From positions 1 to 29,560 of the forward strand of contig LSSL01004782.1 in the NCBI GenBank assembly GCA_001953115.1: a stretch of 29,560 nucleotides of DNA. Direction: 5' to 3'. This DNA is from Smittium mucronatum (Eukaryota > Kickxellomycota > Harpellomycetes > Harpellales > Legeriomycetaceae). A program made the position numbers and the translations under genes. Position 1 is the first letter of the stretch; the number at the start of each line of letters is the position of its first letter. Of the stretch, positions 1 to 13,000 are shown one piece after another. The notes beneath the pieces were generated by a model, which saw only the letters and a list, made by a program, of their open reading frames with translations, was not told the DNA's origin and did not search any database.

Positions 1-1780
1 ATTTCAACGTCAATTATAAGATTTATAAAAACCCAAAGCTGTTAGAAATTATTAAAATTTATTTTTGAAAAATTATTAAAAAAATTAATCCCGAACCATA
101 TCTACTAATAACACGAGTTTTTACGTTATATTAAAGCGGTTATTATCATTGATATGGATTTATAAATCCATCCAGAATATTTGATTCAATATAGGTAATG
201 AGAAATATAGATTTAAATGAGAAAAAGAAGTTATCCATAGCAATTTTTTCCAATTATGATAGAGCTTAGTATTTACAATTATGTTCCTCTAAATTAGATA
301 AGTTATATATACATAACGCTTACCCATATTGTTTTTAAAACTATTTTTAATAGAATATCCGGAATATAAAAGTAATGTATCATTCATTAAAAACATAGAT
401 TCGCATTGGATCATATGATTTCTATAGATATATGTTATTATTAAAAGGGAGGGTTTAATATAAATTCCAAAAAAGAATTTTAATAAATTTGCGTTTAATA
501 TTTATATTGATTTAAATGAGGTATAAAAATAAACGATTTTTGTTTTAAATTTTTTTTAGAAATAAACTGTTATTCTTTATTCTCTAGTCTTTACTTTGGT
601 TTTAATTTAATTAAGCCTTTATATTTGCTTGATATATTCGTTAATATTCATCAATCTATGCTTTTAGCGATTTCTGAAATTTTCTCTATTAAAAATTAAA
701 ACATCAGTAAACCAAAACTTCCAAAGCTTCAAAATTTTAATCAGTAAAAATATACTTTTAAACTATCTTCGTTCATTTTTATTCTAAAATTACGAATATT
801 CTGGATCTCAGCTGATATTTATCTGATATGGTCTATATAACCCGTTTCGATCCTTTATTTTTCTTTTGATTAAAACTACCGCTAAACGTAATATTCGATA
901 TATTTTTTTCTATATACTGTTACGTAAAAAAAAAAAATTGTAGGAAAACAGGTTGACCAAATTTATATACCAGTCTACATATCCATTCGATGAATAATCT
1001 TAAATTACAAATGGTAATATCTAATAAACTTTAAAATATACCTTATTCAAATAATTTACAGCACAGTTTTACATAGTTAATTTAAAACATTTTATCACAA
1101 AATTCTGTGACTTATCTAAAGTCTTCAACTCATAAAGCTGCCAATTAACAAGATCACTAATCATATATTTACATATCTTCTCGTCTCAGCTCTTTGCAAA
1201 TATAAAAACTGAAATAAAATGAAGAGGATCAATATATTGAGAACTAATAGTCAAAGAGAAAGAGTAACAAACTTGAAAAGTGCCCCAAACTTAATACCCA
1301 CAATTTACGGTTTAAATTTAATTAAAGGGTATTCCTAATTTTTTTTTTTTTTTAGCAACTCACGATGTAACTATGTAAAAGTTCATAAATATCTTTATAA
1401 TGCAATCCGAGTGTTCTATTAATTTTAAACCACAATACACAATTTAAAAAAAGATGTTTTTTTCATAGTCTAAGGTAACTAAGATTGAAATTCCGAACTT
1501 GTCGGCTTTTATGAATATTCATGAAAATTAAAATAGTTTAAAAAAATGATTCAGAAAAAATGCAACTAAATCTGGAAAAATAGAATTATCTCTATTAAAA
1601 TATATCTAAAGAAATGATTTTAGTAAAAAATTAAGAGAAAAAAGCTAGAAATTAATAATTTTATTTTGGAATACAATAAGTGGGGCATCGAAAGATGAAT
1701 AGTTTTACAGAATAGTAAGCGATAAAAATGATTATTGAAATATTCTTTCTTTAATTTTTATTTTAAAAGGAAGGTGAGAT
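1..1780. other. AT-rich spacer without recognisable genes
   Basis: This stretch is strongly A/T-biased and all six frames are broken by frequent stops. No recognisable protein motif, tRNA or rRNA was seen. Around 1.07-1.30 kb the base composition is slightly less extreme, and a 32-codon minus ORF begins near 1168, but it has nothing family-specific. I treat it as intergenic DNA. Confidence 0.6.
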
Positions 1781-1873
1781 AAAGATCCATTCCAGGTTTG
1801 AATGACAACTTGATACTAGATTTGAAGTTTGAATGCAGCTTTGCTGCAACTCAAGAAGTTATAGAGTCTCATG

Positions 1874-2038
1874 TTAACATCCGATGCAAAATATTTGAAG
1901 AATTGGTAAAAAAGAGAGGCAACAGCATAGTTTTCTAGCTGCAGCGTCCTTTTTTTCATTTTCAACATCTTTAACTATTGTAGGTGTTTCTTCCCCAGAA
2001 TACGGTTTCACGGAGTCTTTAAGGTCCACGGACGACAT
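1874..2038 (-). CDS. small unrecognised ORF, 54 aa, hydrophilic then Cys-rich hydrophobic tail
   Basis: An ATG-initiated minus-strand ORF of 54 codons lies in a patch that is richer in G+C than its surroundings. An in-frame TGA lies just upstream of the ATG, so the ORF cannot extend further 5' without a splice. Residues 1-36 are charged and polar (MSSVDLKDSV, then a lysine/glutamate-rich stretch). Residues 37-54 are hydrophobic and cysteine-rich, with a CCC run at 38-40 and a terminal FCIGC. This arrangement recalls small fungal proteins with a cysteine-rich membrane-associated tail (CYSTM-like), but I do not recognise a specific family and no conserved motif proves it. It could equally be the first exon of a decayed gene or a chance ORF. 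The opposite strand is also partly open here, which weakens the case. Confidence 0.3.
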   Translation of the reverse strand: MSSVDLKDSVKPYSGEETPTIVKDVENEKKDAAARKLCCCLSFLPILQIFCIGC

Positions 2039-2227
2039 TATTCAAAAGATTTTAGCCGGGAGGTTGTGATTTATTACGGAATTATATTTTTTTTTCGGAA
2101 TATCAAAATACAGTATGAACATTTAAAAGTGACTTATTGCGGCTTTTAAATATACACGCCAAGGACGATAAGTTTATTTACCCCCTTGTTATGGGCGCCG
2201 TTGATATTTACGGTGATTTTAAATATT

Positions 2228-2514
2228 TTAATGTGCGCGTTTAATCACTTCTAATACCAAAGTCTTACACGTAGACTGCTCGTTGAAAATGAGTCTTTTT
2301 CCCTCTTCAGTGAAAATTTGACCCATTTCGAAAAGACGCCTAAAAAGCTCAATTTTGTCGGATTTTCAATTTCCCAAAATAAAAGCATGAATAATATTTG
2401 CGAATTGCTCATTCTTGCTATATAAGCTAATAAAAATTTAGAGCCTTTTTGTGGATTTACATTTACTATTGGTTCATCTAGTTTTCTAAAGCTATGATGT
2501 TTGCCTTGAATAAA
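2228..2514 (-). pseudogene. possible decayed coding segment, family unknown
   Basis: On the minus strand one frame is open from about 2514 to 2251, about 87 codons without a good ATG start. A second minus frame carries a protein-like stretch ending in a stop at 2228, with peptides such as LFRRLFEMGQIFTEEGKRL and VLEVIKRAH. Parts of the two frames look like one protein split by a frameshift. Base composition is less A/T-biased than the surrounding spacer. No family is recognised; a transposon relic or an old gene are both possible. Confidence 0.2.
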
Positions 2515-3832
2515 TTATTGGATTAAAACACAAGTCAATACTGAAAGCTTATAAACCCAACCATTCCAAGGATAAATACGCTAAATGATCCAATTGACTA
2601 ATAGCTATTTATACACACCGTACTGTGAGTATAGCGAATAGCCATTAAAATGCAGAATACAAAGTAAATTAAAGGCTGATTGTTGAGTCGAGATCGCAAA
2701 TTGCTTATGTGACACAACTCTCAAACAGCTACAATCCAGCCAGAGACTTTCATTAGCAATATGGCGTTTTTCTAGGGTAAACCAATAAGCATAGATGCAA
2801 TAAACCTTCTCTGTTTTTAGCAAAATATTCATATAATAAATAGATCTACTTTCAAATATTTTACAAGTAATCCTTATTTGCAAATTCGGCTTTAATCAGC
2901 TGATCTGGTCATCAATCAATAGATATCCACAGATTGTTTCTTTTAAAGTACAAATAAAAAATGGCGAGGTTTTTTTCCCTCCAATTCAATCTGCAACCAA
3001 AGGGTGTTTACAGATAATAAAATACAAATTATTTTGGAACAGAGTCAAGTTAGTTTCCCCAATTGGGGTGTCTGGAAATCGAATTTACTTGGAAAGTTCA
3101 AATAATAAGCTAGATGTTCCAATAAATGCTTAGGATCATCACATCTGAAACGAAAAAAGCTTGAATAATAATAAACCCCTTAAAAATTCAGTAGATGAAA
3201 TCTACAAGATTATAGAGGAAGGGGTCGTTTATGTTTTTTTTTATGTTTTTTTTTAAAAAAACGATGTTTATCCTATTAATATCTTGATCCAAGTTACCCA
3301 AAAGAATACCAAAACATTGGGTGTCATGAGTACTCTAAAACGCAAAAAAAAAAAATTTTTACAGATTAAAGATTGTCAGGTTTCAATGATTCGATCCATG
3401 AGTGGTTAGGTTCATGTATCGATTTCTGTTAAAAATCTTTGCGCTCATCTGTGGTTACTTTGTTAGGGCTTCAAATGAGATTAAAAGTAATCTAGATATT
3501 AACTAAAACCAATTTTAAACTTTCAATTTCGGGACTTCCTAATAAATATTTGGTTTAAAGCGAGTATGGATTCGGAATCAAACGATTATTTACTTGTTAT
3601 TTTTTTGAATAAAATCCTCTATAGATTGATTCGGTGTCTATGTTAGGCCAAGTACATAGCGTTTAAACTTTTAAATATATGACTTTATTGTTATAATGAA
3701 TATGTATTCTTGTTTTTATAAGCAGGTTTGGATATTATTTATAACTTATAATCTCATATTTTTTGAATTAATGCATATTTTTTATTGCAAGGATATGAAT
3801 GTTCTATTTTAAGATAGAAAAATTACTTCAGT
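2515..3832. other. spacer with possible repeat-derived fragments
   Basis: No gene is supportable. About 2.59-3.10 kb is less A/T-rich than the rest and may be an old transposon fragment, but stops occur in every frame. The only long minus-strand frame (about 2605-2883) begins at a TTG, not an ATG, and resembles nothing known. A short T-rich repeat of the form ATG(T)n occurs twice near 3228-3252. Confidence 0.4.
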
Positions 3833-4267
3833 TTGTATCTTCAAATGATACTTTCATTACAGTCATTCATTTTGTTGCTTTTCAAACAGAATAAGAAACT
3901 GATGTGTATAATATCACGGATTAAAGAACTCCGTAATGAAAAAACGTCTTCGAAGTTTATATTAATAGACTCGTCTAAACAAATAAAATTATTATTTCAT
4001 TACCATTTTATTCTTGATTTTATTTCTGTCGCCTTGATATTTTCAAAAAGACAAATTAAAATATTAAGGAACAAAAAAATGTTTATAGAATATCAAAAAA
4101 AATGTCCAAGTTTATTACTAAAAAATAATACAAGGTCTCCTTAAAGATATCCAACTCAAGGAAGCCTTCCCATACATTCTATGAATTTAACGCTATTGGG
4201 ACTTTTTTCTAGAAAAAGACTAATAGGTCTGGCTACAAGTTGGCTAAATAATGTTATCATAATTTAA
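3833..4267 (+). pseudogene. unrecognised open stretch with one in-frame stop
   Basis: A single plus-strand frame runs from about 3833 to a TAA at 4265-4267 and is interrupted only by a TAA at 4142-4144. This is the longest nearly open frame in the first 16 kb. It follows a TTACTTCAG sequence that resembles a splice acceptor. The part before the stop is lysine/isoleucine-rich with a hydrophobic run (HFILDFISVALIF). The part after the stop reads RYPTQGSLPIHSMNLTLLG, a less biased composition that hints at former coding sequence. There is no convincing start codon and no family resemblance. It ends about 170 bp from a LINE tail, so a mobile-element origin is plausible. Confidence 0.2.
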
Positions 4268-4409
4268 AGACTCTCGATGAATTTAGCTAATTCAATTTTC
4301 TTCATTTGAACTTTCATCCAAACCTATAAAATTTTATTCTATTTTTTAGCTCGGTGTGTTTGTTCAAAAAATATAAAAACAACACAAAACATATTTAAAA
4401 AAGTTTAAA

Positions 4410-4498
4410 AAAAGGGAAATTTTTCGAAAAATGTCTCATCCTACATCTCTCCGCCGCTCTAGCTGCTCTATACCCACCGAACATTGGTTCAAGGGAAT
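4410..4498 (-). mobile_element. 5'-truncated LINE 3' tail (copy A)
   Basis: Read on the minus strand, 4492-4436 encodes LNQCSVGIEQLERRRDVG followed by TGA. This matches the C-terminus of the LINE ORF at 28866-29560 (LNQCPRGMELLERQRGVG, stop), including the position of the stop codon. Similarity continues into the 3' flank: both have an ATTTTTCGAAA-like block after the stop and then a T-run on the sense strand. Upstream of the leucine codon the similarity ends after only a few bases, so this is an extremely short 5'-truncated copy or a non-autonomous derivative that keeps the LINE tail. Confidence 0.75.
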
Positions 4499-7400
4499 GC
4501 AATACTTTATATTCAATTATTATCTTGATTGTATTTTCTATGAAAAATTATACTTTTTTTTATTTTTAATTCGGCTAATTTACATAACTTTATTTTTTAT
4601 TCCATTTAAAGACATCAGATGCATTGGTAAACTAACTTGACAAATAGGAAAGCCAAAGAAATCTTGAGTCTTATTGAATATTTCAGAACTTATATTTTCC
4701 AAAAATATCGTATTTTTGAGTCTAGACTAAAAGAATATTTTGGGAAAAGAAAATATGACGAAAATTCAACTAAATCACAAGAGAATTGAAGTCGATATTA
4801 TCCTATTATAGAAAAAAAAAATCTTAATCAGAATTTAGTTTATTACCTCTATTTTTTCGGAGTATTTAACAAAATCTAGGTTTCAAGAGCCTCTAAACAG
4901 AAATAAATACTTTATTTCGGATTATCGACTTTTTTTACTGTATAAGTTTTGTTATTAGCTTGGAATTTTTAGTTTATATAAATTTGTTCCTAAAGAATAA
5001 AAATTTTTATATGCCAAAACAATAAATAATTTCAATTTCAACCTAAATAAAAAATCTAATGATTTTTTTGAGAAAAAAAATTACATTTTTTAAAATCGAT
5101 TATATTTTGTATATTATGAAGTGCTATTACATTTATACTTTTATTTATTTCTGCGGAAATTAAGTTTAATATAACTTTATATCGTGGAAGGATAGGTGTT
5201 TATAAAATTTCTATTAACGACATTATATAAACACATTTTTCTTCTGAAGACGAAGTATAGTTTTTTTTTATTGGATATCTGATTTCTCGTGACGAAAAAT
5301 TAAAAAGTATTAATTCGTAATTTTTTTTTCTAAAAAAATCTAAAACGATCAAATTTCGTTAAAATTAAAATCATAAAAATTGATTAATAATTTGGGGAGC
5401 TTATAGTATTTATACACAAAAAATACTCCTGTATCGATCTAATAAAACCCCTATAGCTTCAATAAAACTAATATTGATACTAGTAATCTAACTAAAAAAA
5501 ATTGACTTTAAAGATCATTATTTTGAATAGTAAATATTCAAAATGTTGACATAAATCTACATAATAAACAATACTCGAAAAAGTTTACGGACTAAAAAAA
5601 AATGAAGATATAAATATTTAATTTATAAAGTGCTCAAACTTATCAATTTAGGTTTTTTTACTGCCAATCACCATTTGAAAAAACTTTAATTTTGGTTTAG
5701 AATCGATACTATCAAAATTTGGTTAATAAACCACCCCCATCCTTAGAATTTGGCTACTCTGATCCATAATTTTAAGTGATTTAAAAATATTTTTAGGAAT
5801 AAAATATTAACTATAATAGAGCATTTAATAGTTATTATAAAAAATTATACATCATAATTTTTTTCTTTGATATATAATGTATAGATAAATTTATTCATCC
5901 TTTTTTTCTAAAAAATGCTCTAAAAAATCCATCCTTTAAATTTTTTACATTATCTAATTTATTGATGACCTTTATAATAAGCCAATTCAATAATAAAAAG
6001 ATCTATCAAAAAAATAAAAAATTGATCAAATATATTTATCTTCTGTTCATAATATGATTTTCGTATTATGTTGTTTTTTATTTTTTGAAAAGTTAGGATC
6101 ACTTGAAGATATACATATCAGCATATCTATATATTTAACTATAATTCATATCATAGATTCATATTTTAATCTCTAATTATAAAATTAAATATAAAATTAT
6201 GTATTATAAATGATCTGATTTATTGGCATTATGGATTAAAAATAAATCTATAGATTCATTATAATTTAAGAAATAAATTCATATAAAAATCATTAATTTC
6301 CAAAACTATCTTGCGTCCTATAAAATTTATGTGAAAACATATTTTATCATTTTTCAGTATCTATTTACCCCTGGTATCTTATTAAAATTAATAACACGGT
6401 ATAAGATGCGATTAAGTGTTACATGGAATGAAGATTTAATTTTTTTTAAAAAAAAGAGAGGTGTAAAAATATAATTCATACTATTATATAAAAAGAAAGT
6501 ATTTAATTTTCATTTATTCAATTTAAAGAATTGGGGCAAAATCTTTAATCAAGTAAATATTATTTCTCGGTTTATTTGAGTATGAGGGAGGGGGGGCAGC
6601 AAAAATGATGATGGATTTATTTTCATAGGATAAAAATCATTTATTTATAAAACTTATTCTTATTATTTATTAATGGTTTTTTATAAAGACTAAAGGCTAA
6701 TAGTGCATAATCAGTGTGTATTCTTATGAAATCGAATATATTCTATACATATATTATTATACATATTAAAAAATTCTAGTTGTTGGTGTAAATGATTAAA
6801 TCGTGAATAATTTGATCTAAACAAGACTTAAAGAAAATATTTATAAGTAATATCAGTTTCCACTATTATGGATTATGCGAAATTGCAACTTTCAGCTTTA
6901 ATAAATTGTAACACTGAAAATATAACTGCCAAAAAGTATTTAATACTATATCTGCACTTTGGTTATGGATTTTCTTCCCAAAAGAATGAGATTTTTTTTT
7001 TATAAAATTTAAAAGTTAAAAATTAAACTCTTTTATTGTTGGAGTTTAATAAATAAATCATATTAGCACAAACTGAAAATTTCTAATTTAATTTTGAAGA
7101 TCCCCCTAAATTCACAAGTTTAAAAAAAAATTATTTTTTATCGATTAGAACTAACTGGGAATTTTTTAATCTCATAATATTTCTTATTAAACAATGTTTT
7201 TCATTCTCTTATTTTATAGAAAAGAAAAAAATATTAATGATTTTATTACTTGATATTGATAAAAAACGACACAGATATAAACATATGTATTACATCTTTA
7301 TTTCTTTGGTTATATAATAAATAAATAACATGGATCCATATTAGATTTAACACCTTTGGAGCAGAATTTTTTCGGGTAATCTATATTCTATTTTTAAAAT

Positions 7401-8858
7401 TAATTTTCGATTTTTACAAGTAATAACTTTAAATTATAGATAAAAAAACAAGAAATCAGAAAATTAAATTTTAAATTAAAAGAATCGATTTTATTTGACA
7501 TTTCTTTTTTAGTCAATAGAAATTTAATTTTTTCATAAATGAAACGATTATCTAGGAATAAGAATAAAAAGAATGAATAAAATGGAGAAGTTTTTAAGAG
7601 GATTAAATTTCTATCATTTTTAAAAAAATATTTGCTGATAAATAATCAATTTTAGGTTCAATTATACTTATTAAAAAAATATTTATTTCGAAATATCCGA
7701 GATTTTTTTTTTCTGTTCTTGGCTCTGATATCAAATGTTTTAAGAAACGTAATTATTTTTTCGAAGGATAATAAAATTAAATTAAACATGAAAATCAAAA
7801 AAAAATTTGAAATTAAGTAATTCTAGTATATTTTATTATAATTTTCTTCATCAGAAATTAATAAATTAAAGATGATATAAAAGAAAAAAACAAGTGGTAT
7901 TATGATATGTTTTTATGACTGAAAATATCATATATATAAACAGAGTTTAATGCATTCTTGATTTTTTTTCCCCCAGGGTTAGTTTAAATTATATATTTGT
8001 GACTAAAATGAATTTTTATTGTTATATATAATTCTTTTTTTCGTAATTTTTTTTAAATTTTAAATTTATTTACCCGATTCTATTGCGCGAATTAGAATAA
8101 CGATAAATTATACACCTTTTACAGTAATTTAATGAAATTTCTTATCTTTTATAAAAATTAATAAACGCGCTATATTGTGGAAATTTAAATTTTGAGTTGC
8201 CAATGTATATTTTTTTGACTTGTGGTGTTTATTTAAACCAAATTTCTAATTGAATTGAGCTGAAATCTATGTTTTTGATTTTTTAAACTGGTTTCTCAAA
8301 GAATCACACATCTTAAAAAAAAATCAAAAATTATTTATTATTTTTTAAAACAATCTAAAAAAAAATTTATAATGAACATAAATATTATAAATAAAATCAA
8401 TATATCTAAAATACAATATTTTAAAGAAATAAATATATTATTAATCAATTTGAGTTTAATATTAAATTATTTTTTCTTAGGTAAAAATTTCGAAAAACGT
8501 AAAATTAGGTTTTTATATTAAAATTTTAATTTTTTAAACTAGTGTAAAAACAATTTTTAGTTTCACGTTTGAATAATATGATTTTTTTAAAGCATAAATA
8601 ATTTAGAATTATATTTATTATGCGGATTCTAAGAAATAACATACGGGTTACATATAATACTAAATTTTTTCCTTTATAGTAAAAATATCTATTAATAATG
8701 ATTAGAAGTATTAATGCACAAAACTCCGTGATGTCTTATAGTATGATATAAACAATGCAGCTCACTATTTAAACTTTATTTATTATTTTTTACCTTCATG
8801 ATTTACATATTTAGGATTTTTGGGTAAGCCATTTGTGTTTAATAGTTTTTTATTGGTC
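4499..8858. other. extremely AT-rich gene-free spacer
   Basis: More than 4 kb of DNA dominated by A/T homopolymers and short A/T words. Stops are dense in all frames. No protein motif, tRNA-like or rRNA-like sequence was found. A short G-run (GAGGGAGGGGGGG) lies near 6583-6597. It could be plain intergenic DNA, decayed repeats or structural chromosomal DNA; the sequence alone does not decide. Confidence 0.55.
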
Positions 8859-8987
8859 TCAAATATCTGTATCAGGAAACATAGCAAATTCGGTCAATGA
8901 CCATTCAATCTCAGCATGCATACGGTTTATACGTATAAAAGCATTATATCTTATTGGTTTCACATATGTATCTAATATTGGGTACAT
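8859..8987 (-). pseudogene. possible coding relic, 42 codons, family unknown
   Basis: A minus-strand ATG ORF of 42 codons with a distinctly protein-like composition, rich in R, H, E, W and P, within an A/T-biased spacer. It includes IRYNAFIRINRMHAEIEW and LTEFAMFPDTD. After its TGA the same frame continues as plausible protein with one more stop (KTIKHKWLTQKS). Upstream, beyond two stops, another protein-like piece appears near 9010-9050. This looks like one exon or a decayed mobile-element protein. I do not recognise the family. Confidence 0.25.
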
Positions 8988-9404
8988 ATAAATCTATTTC
9001 TATTTGTGAGGATCATGCAGGACAAGGAATAAGTGCATTCTGTTAAATCCTAATTGCCGTTGAAATAAGTTTTTATTCCTAAAATTTTTTTCTTATAGTA
9101 ATTTGCATATTTATCTTATCAATACTTAAACAGCTATTAAAACAGTAAGGTAATATTGGGGATAAAAAGTGTAACATAATAGTATTAAAATTACTACAAA
9201 AGAAAGCATAAATAGTCCCCAAAATAGCTTGTTTTAAGGAAAATCATTCTAGTTTTAATTCTCATTCTCATTCCGATTTCTATTAAATAAATCACTTTAT
9301 AAATAAAATATTCAAGAACCCATACTGTATAATTTATTTGGCGAGGAAAAGTAAACCCTTTCGATAAATATATACTACAGTGATTTTACACATATTTAGG
9401 CAAT

Positions 9405-10008
9405 TATACACAAAATATGCAAATATACACAAAAGTTCTATTTTTTCCAATAGATATACTTAAATAATCAATATTTATACAAAAAACATAGGAACTCTTA
9501 TTGTATTACAACTTTTTTAATTTAGTTATATAGCTGATTCTTTTTTATTCCAGATTACTTAATCTATAAAATCAATAGGCCAAATCGACAAGCAATACTA
9601 TTTCTGGTGATTTAATTTTTTTTTCGAATGATTCCATGATTTTTATGATCCAATTTTATTTTATTTTCACCCACGTTATCAATTATAACCACTTAAGATG
9701 CTAATGGGATTTTGTTTTAGCTACATGCGGTTAAATTAACCCTTTAAATTTTTACAATTAGGAAAGCAGCAAAAATTTATAGCAAATTATCTGCATTCAG
9801 AGAAACCCCAATTTAATAAAGTTGGAATAATTTATCGCTATATAATATTAGATTAAATATAATGGTCAAATAAAAATAGTTCTTACACTTTGTGTATGAA
9901 TACAGAATATTTAATGGATTTTATTGCAAAAAAAGAAAAATAGTGTATAAGTGCATATTTTGTGTATATTTGCATAATTTTATGTAAAAAAACGTAGTTT
10001 TGTGTATA
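9405..10008. repeat. inverted clusters of a 19-bp TATACACAAAATATGCAAA-type repeat
   Basis: At 9405-9434 the unit TATACACAAAATATGCAAA is followed directly by TATACACAAAA, a period of 19. At 9941-10008 the reverse complement recurs as about three degenerate units with the same 19-nt spacing. An exact 18-nt match, ATGCAAATATACACAAAA at 9417-9434, has its reverse complement at 9958-9975. The two clusters face each other across about 520 bp of A/T-rich DNA with no ORF. They could be protein-binding iterons, remnants of terminal inverted repeats, or A/T-biased convergence; the exact 18-mer argues against pure chance. Confidence 0.5.
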
Positions 10009-10019
10009 AATTCTTTTGA

Positions 10020-13000
10020 ATTATTATTGATAGTCAGGTTTTTATTCAATTAAAGCAAAAAATATAGCAATTTTTTTTTAAAAATTTCTAAAGTAAGCAA
10101 ATTTGACATAATTTTGAAATATATACAATACTATTATCCAAAAATAAGTTTTAAAAACATGAATTATAAGAATTCGTAGAGAAAAGCGTCTGGTTCTCCT
10201 AATAAACACCCACACATTATCGTAAATTTAGTTTAAAAGCATTTTTAGTTTCATTTTTCAGTCGCAAAATTTTTTTTAACCCCAAGCTTTCTAATTTTAA
10301 CTAAATTATTCCTATATATATATATATATTTTAAATTTTAAACTGTCTACAAACCATAAAACTCTACACAGTAAAATTAATTTTATCAAAAAAATTCGCA
10401 TTTTCGATATTTTCTTCGACAAATAATATTGAGCATTTATGATATTTTTTAATAAATATAATAGATTTCCAATAAGTATTTTTTGCATTTGATATCTTAG
10501 TAAATCAAGAAAAAAAACAAATTTTAGTATTAATACGCATTATTTTTTTTACTCTTTCATTTTCTGTAAATAGTTGAGAATAATATGATAACCCCCCTTA
10601 AGCAAATTATATATTTATATATAATTTGGAAAGACTATTTTACATTTTCCTATTTTTTTATTTATATTGGAATTTTGAAATTAGATTGCGTTTTTTGCTT
10701 TACTTGAATAAAAAAGATACCGCTTTATGATTTACTACAAATTTGAAATCAAGTATATTTATTTCTAATTACTTATTTAACTTATGTTATTTTAGGTTTT
10801 TATTGTTTAATTTTGCCAATTACTAATTTAGATCCATTTAGATCCTCGCACGTACACCATTAAATTTAATGGTTCTTAATTTTTAATAAATTTAAAAGTG
10901 CATAATTGTTATCATAAATACTTGGTAATATCAATCCAATATATTAATGATTATTTTAATGATTTGTCCCATAGAAACATCATATTTTCTATCTTAATAA
11001 ATACTTATCGAGATAAAATGAACATAAGCGGTTTTTTAAAGCAATTTTAATATTATTTTTAAATAATATCAAATTTTTTGAAGGCAAATTTTTTATTTCC
11101 AGTAAAAAATACAATTTTTTGAAATATCAGCTTTGATTATAAGAAAAAATACTTTATAAATATTTTATTTAGTCGATTTAATAAGAATTTTGTAAATAAA
11201 AAGGATAAAAGATGCATATTACACTTAATTTTTATCGAGTAATTTACGTTTTTATATGTCCAAATTTATTTTCACATTATAGAATAAAATTTTTCAATAT
11301 TAAAAAAAAATATAATATCAATAATGATTAAAAAATTAAATTTTACTAAATAGTAATTAATTTTTTTATTGCTTGTAATTCTAAAAAAAATCAATTTTTT
11401 TAAATTTTTAAATTCTAATAATAAAGATAGTTTAATTCGTTGTTTACAGTTTATATTAAATCTCTCAAAAAATAATTTACTTTAGTAATAAAAACAAATA
11501 AGGCTTTCCCCGTTTTCTCGTTGAATATTATTATTTAGTTGTTGATTAATTGGGTAAATATATAGAAAAGAAGATAAATAATCTTTATATTAAGTATTAT
11601 TGGTCTTTTATTATTGTTCAAATGAAAAAAATAATGAAAAGCTTGCAAAAATATCACCCAATAAAGCTATATTTGTAAAATGTATGCGGAAGGGATTTCA
11701 AATATGCTTTTGGAATCAAAGGCATATATCTTTACATACATATTCACTCATAATATATAGATCATCATTATAAGCAGCCCAATAGGAATTAAAGGATTTC
11801 CGGATATTTATTGCTTACGACACCCGAATAAATTTTTTTTTTGTTATTTGTATGAAATATTTATTGGGTTTTATTGTGTTTATAAGATTGAAAATTTTAA
11901 TAAAATATGACAAGAAAAGTATAAAAACCTCAATAAAGAACTATGACTTAGTGTGGAATTTTCAGAATAAAATTTCACACCCAAGTTATTCACTAAAAAC
12001 ACTTGTGGTATTTATAATACTATTTTTCTTAACACTTTATTACTAATTATGATAAAGTTACTTGTCAATTTTTTCACACTTTGCTGTAATTATAACCCCC
12101 ATATAATAATCTTAAAATAATAAATAAGTAATATCTAAAATTTTGGTTGGCACAGCTGAAAACATAGACCCCAAAAAAACCCGGAGTGTAAGACGCTTCC
12201 ACATACATATATATCTTTTTCTAGAAATAATTTTAAATAAAATGATATTTATTATCTCGAACAAAAACAATCATTTTTAAATTTAAGCATATTTTTTTTA
12301 TGACACAAAACTTAATAGGGATATAGATACCATAAGCTTATTTAGAAATTTTTTATATAGCTTATTCACTTTTACAAAATAATCAATTTTTTATCCATAC
12401 AGAACCTTTAAAATCCCAACTAAATATATATATTGTGAAATCGATGTTTTAAAACCCCTTAATCTAGTTAAGCCCCCCCCCCCACCCCCTTTTATTTAAC
12501 TAGCTGATGATATTAAAATTTTAAAATGTATATTTACTCTTTTTTTTGATAAGTTTCGACACTCCATATAAATATATGGATTTTATATTATAGAGATTCG
12601 GATTTAATTTTTATCCGGTAATATTCAAATTTTCCAGCAACTGCAAAAAAAAAATAATATTAAAAAAATTAAAAAACAACTTAAGATCGGTGTAGTTTTT
12701 TTCAGTATAATTAATATTTAAAAATGTGTACATTTTCAATAAAAATTAAGTGTAATCTAACCATTTCAAAATTTAAAAAAGCATTTTCATTTAAAAATAT
12801 ATCACTTTCTTCATACGGTAAATTTTGAGCCAATATTAAATGAAAAAAATTACCGAGATAGAGGCAATATCCAGGTTTGATTGGTTTTACATTCCCATAA
12901 ATTTTCAATTGGTGGAATGAAACTCGAATAGACTATAAAGATGTCAGGATATTTGACCCAAATTTCATTTCACCTAATTATTCAGTATATCACAAGCTAA

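Noticed and set aside
2605..2883. 92-codon minus-strand open frame
   Set aside because: Begins at TTG, has no family motif, and its composition fits a chance frame in a slightly less A/T-rich repeat-like patch.
10314..10330. (TA)n, poly-C (12474) and (ATT)n (15151) tracts as functional elements
   Set aside because: Simple microsatellites common in such DNA; nothing ties them to a function.
11852..12046. 64-codon plus ORF with hydrophobic C-terminus
   Set aside because: Lys/Ile/Phe/Tyr-rich as expected for random A/T-rich DNA; no motif, no conserved context.
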